Shown here: positions 1 to 7,691 of the stretch, one piece after another
Layout: each line of letters begins with the position of its first letter
Numbering within the stretch: the first letter of the stretch is position 1
Assembly: GCA_030765525.1 (NCBI GenBank)
Contig: JAVCCK010000008.1
Span: 124,001-188,000 of the forward strand
Direction: 5' to 3'
Length of the DNA: 64,000 nucleotides
Origin: Candidatus Lernaella stagnicola
GTDB taxonomy: Bacteria; Lernaellota; Lernaellaia; Lernaellales; Lernaellaceae
Notes under the pieces: generated by a model
Seen by the model: the letters and a program-made list of their open reading frames with translations, nothing else
Told to the model about the DNA's origin: nothing
Database searches by the model: none
Program-made: the position numbers and the translations under genes

Positions 1-165
1 AACGGCGTGGAATGGTTCCGTGAAAAATACTATTCCTTAACGGAAATCGCCCGCCGCGCCCGCCGTGGTATGCGGTGGTTCGATCCGATCACGCTGGGCA
101 CGCAAATCGCACTGAACTGGGGCTTTCGCCGCAATCACGAGTTGGGATTGGATTATCCGCCATGA
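1..165 (+). CDS. C-terminal end of a probable B12-binding radical SAM protein (partial)
   Basis: Frame 1 is open from the first base and stops with TGA at 163-165, giving the last 54 residues of a protein whose start lies outside the window. No catalytic motif is left. The tail has a basic run, an aromatic patch (MRWFDP) and a helix followed by a short Tyr/Pro-rich end. This resembles the C-termini of the three complete radical SAM proteins further on, which end in a similar hydrophobic helix plus a short Tyr-containing tail. Its stop overlaps the next ATG (ATGA at 162-165), so translational coupling is likely. The family assignment rests on this resemblance and on context only. Confidence 0.5.
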   Translation, partial: NGVEWFREKYYSLTEIARRARRGMRWFDPITLGTQIALNWGFRRNHELGLDYPP

Positions 166-917
166 GCAAGCCGCGTTTGTTTTCACGCCGGTGGTGTTTT
201 GCCCACCGCGTTGAGTTGGCCAGCCTGATCGGCGGGGTCGGCTTTCTCTTCTACCTGTGGAGCGGCGATTCGCTGCTGCGGGATGCGGCCCGGTGGCTGC
301 AAGTCGAACACGACGCTTTCGTGCGCGGCGGCTACTGGCTGCTGGCGGCCATCAACGTAGTCGCGTCGATCATTCGCATCTGGGCGGGAGGAACGCTGGG
401 CGGTGCGCGGATGATGGCCGTCGATGTGCAGACCGACGGGCTGATTACCGGCGGTCCCTATCGGCACGTGCGAAATCCGATCTATCTGGCCGATATTCTG
501 ACGCTCGCGGGCATGGCGCTGGTGGTTCCGTGGCCCGGGGCGGTGCTTGTCTGCCTGCTCTTGCCGGCGACTTATCTAGCCGTGATGTCCTACGAGGAGG
601 AGCGCCTGACCGCCGAACTGGGCGAGCCTTACGTCGAGTTCAAACAAGCAGTGCCGCGGCTCGCGTGGAAGTTTGCCCCGTGGCGCGACGGGCGCGGCGG
701 CGGCGCTTTTTCGTGGCGCGAGGGTCTGGAGAATAATTTCATCTACCTGCCGCTGGTGCCCGGATTCGTAGTGTGCGCCGTCACGGGCGTGTTGTGGCAC
801 GGCGTGCTTGTCGGCGCGATTGGTCCGGTCGGGTGGGTGGCGCTGCACTTCTGGCGAAACTTCAAACCCGGCGGTTTGGCGAGGCGCGAAGGTCATGACG
901 AAAATCACGCAAGTTGA
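162..917 (+). CDS. isoprenylcysteine carboxyl methyltransferase-like (ICMT/PEMT family) membrane protein
   Basis: A 251-residue integral membrane protein with several hydrophobic segments. The family's SAM-binding signature is clear: GPYRHVRNPIY at about residues 98-108, then a hydrophobic hairpin and EEERL (about 145-149) with a downstream YxxF. ICMT-family enzymes methylate carboxyl or other nucleophilic groups of membrane-associated substrates. Bacterial members have varied and mostly unknown substrates. The ATG at 162 overlaps the preceding stop; an in-frame ATG at 75 would overlap that gene by 90 bases and is less likely. The 3' end overlaps the flavoprotein gene that follows. With a radical SAM gene on one side and a geranylgeranyl-reductase-like gene on the other, a role in isoprenoid or lipid modification is an inference. 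Confidence 0.8.
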   Translation: MSKPRLFSRRWCFAHRVELASLIGGVGFLFYLWSGDSLLRDAARWLQVEHDAFVRGGYWLLAAINVVASIIRIWAGGTLGGARMMAVDVQTDGLITGGPYRHVRNPIYLADILTLAGMALVVPWPGAVLVCLLLPATYLAVMSYEEERLTAELGEPYVEFKQAVPRLAWKFAPWRDGRGGGAFSWREGLENNFIYLPLVPGFVVCAVTGVLWHGVLVGAIGPVGWVALHFWRNFKPGGLARREGHDENHAS

Positions 918-1950
918 CGTCGCCGTCGTCGGCGGCGGACCGGCGGGAAGCCTGCTGGCCGAACGGCTGGCGGCTGGCGGCGCGCGCGTCGTCGTTTTCG
1001 ATCACTCGCACCCGCGTGAAAAAGTTTGCGCCGGCGGCATTTCGGCACGCGCCCGCGCCATGTTCCCCGAATTGGAAGAGTTGGTACCGCAAGGCAAGAC
1101 CGGCACGGAACTGCGCCTGGTAAGCCCCGGCGGTCATCGGGCCAGGGTGCGCGGCAAAGGTCGCACCTTTGCGATCGACCGGACGATTCTCGATAAGGCG
1201 CTGCTTGACCGCGCGGTTCAGGCAGGGGCCGAGTGGCGGCAGCAAAAAGTGTTGAGTTTCGAGAAGAGCGCGGAAGGGTACGTCGTCCAAACGGCGCACC
1301 GGGTGATGGGAGCGCGTATCATCGTGGGCGCCGACGGAGTTCACTCGCTGGTGCGGCGGCATTTCGCGGGCGCTATCGCGCGGGAGCACCTGGCCCTGGG
1401 CGCGCACGTGTTGGTGGAAGATTTCGCCGCGCCGTCGGCATTGATCCGCTTTCTCGGCGACCGCCGCGGCTACGCGTGGGTGTTCAACCGGCGGGACAGG
1501 GCATCCATCGGCGTCGGGATGCCGCAAAGTCACAAGGACGATTGGCTCGAGCAACTCGCCAACTTTTTTGCCGCCCAGGTGTTGGACCGCACGATGCCCA
1601 GGATTCAGGGCTGGACGCTGCCGCAAGCCTCAACCGCTGAATTCTTCCGCGCCCCGGTGGCGGGCGACGATTGGCTTTTGATCGGGGACGCCGCGGGGCA
1701 TGTCGATCCGCTTTCGGGCGAAGGGATATGGTACGCGCTGTGGGGCGCAGCGCTGGCGGCGGAAGCGATTCTGGCCGGTCGACCGGTGGATTTCGATCGA
1801 CGTTGGCGCGAGGCCTACTTGGCGAGATTCGAGAAACACATCAAGCAAGCCGCGTATCTGACCAAACCACGTTTGCTCGACGCGGCGATTCTTGCCGCAA
1901 AATTGCCGGCCGTCGGCGGGCTGCTGTTCAACAAGCTGGCCGGTTCCTAA
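895..1950 (+). CDS. geranylgeranyl reductase family FAD-dependent oxidoreductase
   Basis: A 351-residue flavoprotein. The N-terminal Rossmann dinucleotide motif GGGPAG is at about residues 13-18 with an acidic residue ending the second strand. A family-type Cys-Gly-Gly segment (EKVCAGGIS) is near residue 45. The second FAD motif GDAAG (about 264-268) is followed by PLSGEGI, as in geranylgeranyl reductases and digeranylgeranylglycerophospholipid reductases, which saturate isoprenoid double bonds. Start chosen at the ATG at 895 because a purine-rich stretch precedes it and the Rossmann strand begins right after. It overlaps the previous gene by 23 bases. It could also be a general FAD monooxygenase; the substrate is unknown. 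It converges on the next gene with only three bases between stops. Confidence 0.8.
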   Translation: MTKITQVDVAVVGGGPAGSLLAERLAAGGARVVVFDHSHPREKVCAGGISARARAMFPELEELVPQGKTGTELRLVSPGGHRARVRGKGRTFAIDRTILDKALLDRAVQAGAEWRQQKVLSFEKSAEGYVVQTAHRVMGARIIVGADGVHSLVRRHFAGAIAREHLALGAHVLVEDFAAPSALIRFLGDRRGYAWVFNRRDRASIGVGMPQSHKDDWLEQLANFFAAQVLDRTMPRIQGWTLPQASTAEFFRAPVAGDDWLLIGDAAGHVDPLSGEGIWYALWGAALAAEAILAGRPVDFDRRWREAYLARFEKHIKQAAYLTKPRLLDAAILAAKLPAVGGLLFNKLAGS

Positions 1951-1953
1951 TTC

Positions 1954-3300
1954 TCACACTTGCGGTGGTTGCTCACGCCTGGCGTCGCGCCGGAATAGGA
2001 CCAGATTGTTCGTGAAGACCAGCCCCGTGGCGATGAGGTCCGGTAGGAAGGTTCGTCGGCGCGGCAGGGGCGGCGGCGAGAAACGGCGCAGGATCGTCCG
2101 CAGGGTTGTCACTTCGCGGTTGGCTTTCCAGTACAGTTGCGTGAGTCGTTCCGGCGAGAGGTTTCTTGGCCGGAAGACGCAGGTGTACGAGTCGTAGCGC
2201 GACCAGTCGCGGGTCAGCAGGCGGCCTTCCTGGGCGAAGCGGTCGAAAAGAGGCGTGCCGGGAAAGGGCGTCAGCAGATACAGCGAGATGATGGGTAGAC
2301 GCTCGGTGGTCATGAACTCGATGTTTTCGGCGATGCTGGCCTCGGTGTCGGTGTCGAAACCCATGATCATTCCGGCCAGCACCAGCACACCGTGGCGGCG
2401 GTAGCGGGTGATGAGTTCGCGGTACTGTTTCGGGTCGTTGACGGCGGCCTTGTTGATGGACGCGAGATTTTCGGAGTTGACGTTTTCGATGCCGCACACG
2501 GCCATTTGGAAGCCGCTGCGGGCGGCGAGGGCGAGTAGGTTCTCGTCATCGGCGAAATTCAGGTTGAGTTGCGCCGACCAGGATATCTTCAGCGGGATCA
2601 GGGCTTCAAACAGTTCGCGGGCGTATTTCGGGTCGGCTGCGAGGTTGTCGTCGACGAAGAAGACGTAGCGGCTCGTGGCGCGTATGGCGCGGATATCCTC
2701 AATGACCTGCTCGACGGGTCGATGCCGGTACGTGTGGCCGTAGACGCTGCTGACCGTGCAAAATTCGCAGCGATGCGGGCAACCGCGGGTCGTCTGGATC
2801 GGGCGCAGCAGGGTGTAATAGCGGTTGTTGCGAATCAGATCGAAGCGCGGCGCGGCGAGATCGTCTAAGTCGTGGAGGCGGTCGGCACAATAGCGTGGCT
2901 GCAATCGGCCGGCCGAAAAGTCGTCGAGCAATTGCCGCCAAACATACTCGGCCTCACCGAGAACGAGCGTGTCGGCATGGCCTTCGGCTTCCTCGGGATT
3001 CAACGTGACATGCGCGCCGCCGAGTACCACTTTTACGCCGCGTCGCCGGAAGTGGTCGGCGATTTGATAGGCGCGCGGCGCACGCTGCGTCAAGACGCTG
3101 ATACCGACCAAGTCCGCGGGCTCGCGGCCCGTCACTGCGTCGAGCGCGTCGACCTGGACCGACACGTCCCACTCCGGCGGCGTCATGCCGGCCAGGTAGG
3201 GCAAGGTCAACGTGCGCATTCCTTCGCGTGCAATGCGGGCGGGCATGCCGTTGGGCCGCAGCTTGGTCGGCTCGATAAGCAGTAGTCTAGGTTTTTCCAT
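1954..3300 (-). CDS. B12-binding domain radical SAM protein
   Basis: 448 residues. The N-terminal cobalamin-binding-like Rossmann domain covers about residues 1-130 (GGAHVTLNPEEA at 94-105). The radical SAM barrel follows, with the [4Fe-4S] motif CxxxCxxC at C174, C178 and C181. A VDDN segment after it matches the other two complete paralogues here. The C-terminal part contains a TPFPGTPLF segment, as in HpnP-like radical SAM proteins. Such enzymes often do methylations or C-C bond formation on unreactive carbons, including in isoprenoid lipids and tetrapyrroles. The substrate is unknown. The neighbouring flavoprotein and ICMT-like genes hint at lipid or isoprenoid chemistry, which is inference. 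Confidence 0.85.
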   Translation of the reverse strand: MEKPRLLLIEPTKLRPNGMPARIAREGMRTLTLPYLAGMTPPEWDVSVQVDALDAVTGREPADLVGISVLTQRAPRAYQIADHFRRRGVKVVLGGAHVTLNPEEAEGHADTLVLGEAEYVWRQLLDDFSAGRLQPRYCADRLHDLDDLAAPRFDLIRNNRYYTLLRPIQTTRGCPHRCEFCTVSSVYGHTYRHRPVEQVIEDIRAIRATSRYVFFVDDNLAADPKYARELFEALIPLKISWSAQLNLNFADDENLLALAARSGFQMAVCGIENVNSENLASINKAAVNDPKQYRELITRYRRHGVLVLAGMIMGFDTDTEASIAENIEFMTTERLPIISLYLLTPFPGTPLFDRFAQEGRLLTRDWSRYDSYTCVFRPRNLSPERLTQLYWKANREVTTLRTILRRFSPPPLPRRRTFLPDLIATGLVFTNNLVLFRRDARREQPPQV

Positions 3301-3365
3301 CGCCCCACTTTATCCAAAAGCGGCGACCTTCTCCACCGGTGACCCCTCAAATAATAGTTTTTGAA

Positions 3366-3395
3366 TTGACGGCCGTTCATCCGCATGCGTATTAT
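3366..3395 (+). promoter_or_regulatory. sigma70-type promoter of the C45 hydrolase gene
   Basis: A -35 box TTGACG (3366-3371) and a -10 box TATTAT (3390-3395) are 18 bases apart. The likely start point is about 15-20 bases before the AAAGGAGG ribosome site at 3411-3418. Prediction from consensus only. Confidence 0.5.
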
Positions 3396-3422
3396 TGCGG
3401 CGGGGGTACAAAAGGAGGCACG

Positions 3423-4904
3423 GTGCAGATTTCAAAATGCCCGCGCAACTGGTTATGTTTGCCCACCTGCCGTTTCCGGACTGTCCTCGGCTCGTTTTTG
3501 CTCGTCCTACTTATTGCGACATCAGCGTTTGCCGCGGCCGGCGTTCACAAAGCGCCTACGGTCCACGGTGTGATGTGGGAACATGAAGGCCAACGGATTC
3601 TGCACGTCTGGGGCTCGCCTTACGAGATGGGTTTCGCACACGGGTATTTCCTGGGAGACGGCATTTTCGAACTGATGAGCGTGTACGCTTTTCCGCCCGA
3701 AGGCGCGTCGCCATGGCTGTATGAGTTGGCGCGGATGTTTATTATTTCGACTTTCGAATTCGAGGACGCCGACATGCTCGCCGAGGCGCGCGGCATTTTC
3801 GACGGGATGATCGCGGGCGGCGTCGACCCGTACGCGGACGTTTTGGGCCGCGACATGGATGCCTGGGATGTGATCACGTTCAACGGCCTCAACGACATCA
3901 AGGCAGCGTTTTGCGCCACGATTGTGGCTTGGGAGACCGCCACGGCCGAGGACCCCGAGCTGGGCGGCGAGTTGGTTGTGGCGCACAACACGGATTTCAT
4001 CGACGAGACGTGGGAAGCGCCGATGTTGATCGCCGAGCATTCGATCGTGATTTCCTACGCGCCCGACGATCCGGCCCGGCAGCGCTTCATCACCATCGGC
4101 AACTCCGGCACGCTGGGCCCGCCGGTCGCGTTCAACGAATCCGGCGTGGTGGCGATCCTCAACAGCGGCCTGGCGCTCAATGAAGTGCCGGATCGCATTC
4201 TCGACCCCAAACCGCAACTGGCCGGTTGGGGCGCCCGGCACGCGATCAGCGCGGCGGATGTCAATGGCGACGAGATTTACGATATTTCGGATTTCTTCGC
4301 CTATCTGGAGACCGAGCATCTGTTCACGTCGTTGTTGGAGCAGGCCGTTGGCGTACGCGGCGCGCAAGACCCACCCGCGGCGGTGCTGGAAATTTCGAAT
4401 ATTCTACGCACGATGCGCTATCCGGCGGATGATCCGAACTTCTACCCGGACATTTTCGTTATTTTGAATTGGGAGGATAAGCTCGTACCGGAGCGCGAGG
4501 AGCGGCACCAGGAACGGTACGACGCGGCGGTGGAGTTGGTAAACAACACGTACCAGCGACGTTTGAGCGTGGAGAATGCCTGGGATTTTCTTAACAACAT
4601 GCAGGCGGCGATCGAAAACACGGCGACGATGCAGTCGATGATTTTCCTTCCGGAGCGCATGCAATTCGGATTGGCGCTTTCGGACACGGACGCCTTTGCA
4701 CCGGAGAAAGAACCGGTCTGGTACGATTTTGAGGACTTGTTTCCGGTCATGGATGATGACGACGACGACAACGACGATGACAACGATGTCTTTATCGACG
4801 ACGACGATGATGATGACGACGATAGTTTTGACGATGTGGAAAACAGTGATGATGACGCGGCAGATGATGATAATGATGGCCGCGCGCATGGAGGTTGTTT
4901 CTAA
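3423..4904 (+). CDS. secreted C45-type Ntn hydrolase/acyltransferase with Asp-rich C-terminal tail
   Basis: 493 residues from a GTG start at 3423, chosen because AAAGGAGG lies at 3411-3418 and the signal peptide begins directly (hydrophobic core about 20-35, cleavage near AFA-AA). The mature part looks like family C45 (acyl-CoA:6-aminopenicillanic acid acyltransferase-like): a GSPYEMGFAHG segment near 65-74, then AFCATIV with candidate self-processing nucleophile C164 and a VAHNTDF segment about 25 residues later. These enzymes cleave or form amide bonds after autoproteolysis. Residues from about 443 form a tract of Asp/Asn, and the protein ends His-Gly-Gly-Cys-Phe. No membrane segment follows the tail. 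The substrate is unknown. A radical SAM gene starts two bases after its stop. Confidence 0.72.
   Translation: MQISKCPRNWLCLPTCRFRTVLGSFLLVLLIATSAFAAAGVHKAPTVHGVMWEHEGQRILHVWGSPYEMGFAHGYFLGDGIFELMSVYAFPPEGASPWLYELARMFIISTFEFEDADMLAEARGIFDGMIAGGVDPYADVLGRDMDAWDVITFNGLNDIKAAFCATIVAWETATAEDPELGGELVVAHNTDFIDETWEAPMLIAEHSIVISYAPDDPARQRFITIGNSGTLGPPVAFNESGVVAILNSGLALNEVPDRILDPKPQLAGWGARHAISAADVNGDEIYDISDFFAYLETEHLFTSLLEQAVGVRGAQDPPAAVLEISNILRTMRYPADDPNFYPDIFVILNWEDKLVPEREERHQERYDAAVELVNNTYQRRLSVENAWDFLNNMQAAIENTATMQSMIFLPERMQFGLALSDTDAFAPEKEPVWYDFEDLFPVMDDDDDDNDDDNDVFIDDDDDDDDDSFDDVENSDDDAADDDNDGRAHGGCF
4749..4892 (+). repeat. GAY-type trinucleotide-rich tract encoding an Asp-rich tail
   Basis: About 140 bases are mostly GAC/GAT with some AAC/AAT. 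They encode the acidic tail of the C45-type protein. Such tracts may vary in length by slippage. Opposite-strand frames here give artificial Ile/Val/His-rich peptides. Confidence 0.85.
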
Positions 4905-4906
4905 CT

Positions 4907-6238
4907 ATGGCGAAAAAACGTTTGTTGTTGGTACTCCCGAGCCACTTCGGCCGGGACGGCGAATTGATCACCGTGAAGAAAGCTTCCCTCAACCTGAATT
5001 TGAGTTTGGTGACTGTAGCGGGATTGACGCCCAGTGAGTATTTCGACATCGAAATCATGAACGATTACGTGCACCCTGTGGACACCTCTACACCGGCCGA
5101 CCTCGTGGCGATTTCCACGCTGACGACCACGGCGGAGCGAGCCTACGAACTGGCCGACGGTTTTCGGGCGCACGGCGTGACGGTCGTTCTGGGCGGTTAT
5201 CACGTGTGGGCTTTTCCCGACGAGGCCGCGGCGCACGCCGACTCGATATGCATCGGCGAGGCGGAGATGGTTTGGCCCGAGGCCGTCGATGATTTTCTGC
5301 GCGGAGCCTTGAAGCCGAAATACGTGGCAGACGGGCCTGCGTCACTGGCCGGTCAGCCGGTGCCGCGTTACGACTTGATCAACAAGCAGGACTACAAAAT
5401 CGAAGTGTATCCGGTCGAATCCTCGCGCGGTTGTCCGCTGAATTGCGACTACTGCGCGGTGACCGCCTATCACGGCGGGCGGCATCGCTTGAAACCGGTG
5501 GCGGACGTCGTGCGCAACATCAAGTCGACCGGCAGCCGTTTCATCGCCTTCACGGACGACAACATCATCGCGCAACGCGACTACGCGCGAGAGTTGTTCA
5601 AGGCGCTCATACCTCTGGATATTCGATGGATGTGTCAGAGCACGATGTACATGGCCGACGATGCGGAGTTGATCGACCTGGCGGTGCGAGCGGGGCTGCG
5701 GTTCTCGTGGATGGGCATTGAGTCGATCAATCCGGCGGCGTTGGCCGAGGTGCATCGGCGCATCAATCAGGTGGAGGAATTCGAGCGGCGCATCGAAGAG
5801 TTCAACCGTCGCGGCGTGCTGGTTGGGGCGAACATCATCTTCGGTTTCGACCAGGATGTTCCGGAGTCGTTCGACGCGACGTACGAATTTTTGGTGCGTA
5901 ACAAGGTGTTCCCGTTTTTGTATATTTTGACGCCGGTTCCGGGTACCAAACTATTTCAGCGCATGGAGGCCGAGGGGCGCTTGTTGCACCGGAAGTGGTC
6001 GCGCTATACGGGATACGAGACGGTTTTCAAGCCGAAGAATCTAACGCCGGAACAGCTCGACGATTTGTACTTCGAGACGCTGGCGCGACTTTTCACCTTG
6101 CGCCACAATTTCAATCGCTCCCTGTCGAAGATACGCTTGCGAAACCTAAAGGAAGATTTCTTCGTTCAGTTGGGGGCGTTCGTCGTCGGCAGTCAGGTCG
6201 GCTACGCGGCGCGGCACCGCATTCCCGACTACTGGTAA
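4907..6238 (+). CDS. B12-binding domain radical SAM protein
   Basis: 443 residues from the ATG at 4907, two bases after the C45-hydrolase stop, with GGAGG at 4890-4894 upstream. The N-terminal cobalamin-binding-like domain includes GGYHVWAFPDEAA. The radical SAM cluster motif is C176, C180, C183 (RGCPLNCDYC), followed by a TDDN segment. The C-terminal region has TPVPGTKLF and ends Pro-Asp-Tyr-Trp after a hydrophobic helix. It is a clear paralogue of the genes at 1954-3300 and 6248-7567. Co-transcription with the C45-type hydrolase looks likely from the spacing. The reaction is unknown. Confidence 0.85.
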   Translation: MAKKRLLLVLPSHFGRDGELITVKKASLNLNLSLVTVAGLTPSEYFDIEIMNDYVHPVDTSTPADLVAISTLTTTAERAYELADGFRAHGVTVVLGGYHVWAFPDEAAAHADSICIGEAEMVWPEAVDDFLRGALKPKYVADGPASLAGQPVPRYDLINKQDYKIEVYPVESSRGCPLNCDYCAVTAYHGGRHRLKPVADVVRNIKSTGSRFIAFTDDNIIAQRDYARELFKALIPLDIRWMCQSTMYMADDAELIDLAVRAGLRFSWMGIESINPAALAEVHRRINQVEEFERRIEEFNRRGVLVGANIIFGFDQDVPESFDATYEFLVRNKVFPFLYILTPVPGTKLFQRMEAEGRLLHRKWSRYTGYETVFKPKNLTPEQLDDLYFETLARLFTLRHNFNRSLSKIRLRNLKEDFFVQLGAFVVGSQVGYAARHRIPDYW

Positions 6239-6247
6239 GCGCCCGGC

Positions 6248-7567
6248 TTAGTAGTAGGGCAATATTCCCTTTTTGAGGTTGTGACGAACCGCCAGGCTGT
6301 TAGCGGCCACGGCGACCTGCGTCATGAACGAGCCCCACGGTTGGCGCCAATTAAGCATTTTGACAAAGCGCTTGGCGATGAAACTCGACGAGTAGCATCT
6401 CATGTAAAACTTCATGAAATGGCTGTCGAGTTCGGCGGGCGTGAAATTCTTCGGCTTGAAGACCGTTTGATAGGACGTGTATCGCCAGAAGTCTTTGTGC
6501 AACAGGCTACCGTCGGCATTCATTCGATCATACAGCCGTGTTCCCGGGTACGGCGTGATGATGTAGGGGTTGACCATGAACCGATGCTTTTCGACGAAGT
6601 GGTAGGTTTTCTCAAAGGTCGCGGGCGTGTCGTTGGCAAAACCGAACATGAGGTTGGCGCACACGGTGATGCCGTATTTCTGGAACAGTTTTGTCTTGGC
6701 GACGTAATCCTCCACCTTGTTCACGTTTTTCTTCCCGACGGCCGCGAGGTTCTCGGGGTCCAAGGTTTCAATGCCGATTACGGCGTATCGGAATCCGCTG
6801 CGCGCCGCCAGCGCGAGCACTCGTTCGTCATCGGCCAGCCGGATGGAAACCTGACTCATCCAGAAAATCTTCAGTGGAATCAGCGCCTGGAAAAGTTCGG
6901 CGGAGTAATCGAGACGTCCGGCAATGTTGTCGTCGACGAAGCCGATGAAACGGCTGCCGGTCGCCTTGATATCGCGCGCCACATCGGCGGGCGGCCGCAA
7001 GCGATATTTGTGACCGTAAAACGTCGTGACGCTACAATATTCGCAATTGTACGGGCAGCCGCGGGACGCCTCGGCGGGTAAGACGTCGTTGAGGTACTTC
7101 TTCTTGTCGATCAGGTCGAAGCGCGGCAGGGGTTGTTGGTCCATGTCGCACAAGCGGTCGGCCTGGTAGCGCGGCTTGAGGTTTCCCGCCGCCGCATCGG
7201 CCAGAACGTCTTTCCAAATAAGTTCGGCTTCGCCGCAGACAAGCGCGTCGGCTTTTTCCTGCGCTTCTTCGGGGAAGAGCGTCGGATGAAAACCGCCCAG
7301 CACGACTTTCTTGCCGCGAGCCCGGAATTGTTCGGCGATTTCGTAGCCGCGCCGTGAATGCAGAGTGGTCGTCGTGATGCCCACCAAATCGTAATCGCCG
7401 TCGTAGTTGATTTTGTCCGTATAGTCGTTGGCGACTTCGATTTCCCAATCCGACGGCGTGAGGCCGGCGAGCAGATAAACCGACAGGGGAATGAGAAACG
7501 CCTTTTTGCGGCGCAAAGGCGTGCCGTCATCCTGCAATTGCGAAGGGCTGACCAGCAGGAGTTTCAT
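6248..7567 (-). CDS. B12-binding domain radical SAM protein
   Basis: 439 residues. The ATG at 7567 is preferred over one 36 bases upstream because GGGAGA lies at proper spacing before it and the first beta strand (MKLLLVSP) starts there. The cobalamin-binding-like domain includes GGFHPTLFPEEA (91-102). The cluster motif is C171, C175, C178 (RGCPYNCEYC). A VDDN segment follows, as in the paralogues. The C-terminus has TPYPGTRLY and ends in Leu-Pro-Tyr-Tyr. It is convergent with the previous radical SAM gene, nine bases apart. Tandem paralogues suggest different steps or substrates of one pathway. Confidence 0.85.
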   Translation of the reverse strand: MKLLLVSPSQLQDDGTPLRRKKAFLIPLSVYLLAGLTPSDWEIEVANDYTDKINYDGDYDLVGITTTTLHSRRGYEIAEQFRARGKKVVLGGFHPTLFPEEAQEKADALVCGEAELIWKDVLADAAAGNLKPRYQADRLCDMDQQPLPRFDLIDKKKYLNDVLPAEASRGCPYNCEYCSVTTFYGHKYRLRPPADVARDIKATGSRFIGFVDDNIAGRLDYSAELFQALIPLKIFWMSQVSIRLADDERVLALAARSGFRYAVIGIETLDPENLAAVGKKNVNKVEDYVAKTKLFQKYGITVCANLMFGFANDTPATFEKTYHFVEKHRFMVNPYIITPYPGTRLYDRMNADGSLLHKDFWRYTSYQTVFKPKNFTPAELDSHFMKFYMRCYSSSFIAKRFVKMLNWRQPWGSFMTQVAVAANSLAVRHNLKKGILPYY

Positions 7568-7691
7568 GAGGTTGTCTCCCGGTAAGATTTCAAAATCGTC
7601 CAAGCCTCATCACGATAGCAAAAAGCGGCACGCGTGAGAATGCGCAAAAGCGTTCAACGCAAACGAGCGGGCGCCGGCGATTTCCGGGCGA

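Noticed and set aside
4404-4889. Minus-strand frame with Ile/Val/His-rich N-terminus
   Set aside because: It is the reverse reading of the GAY tract coding for the Asp tail; the composition is an artefact of the repeat.
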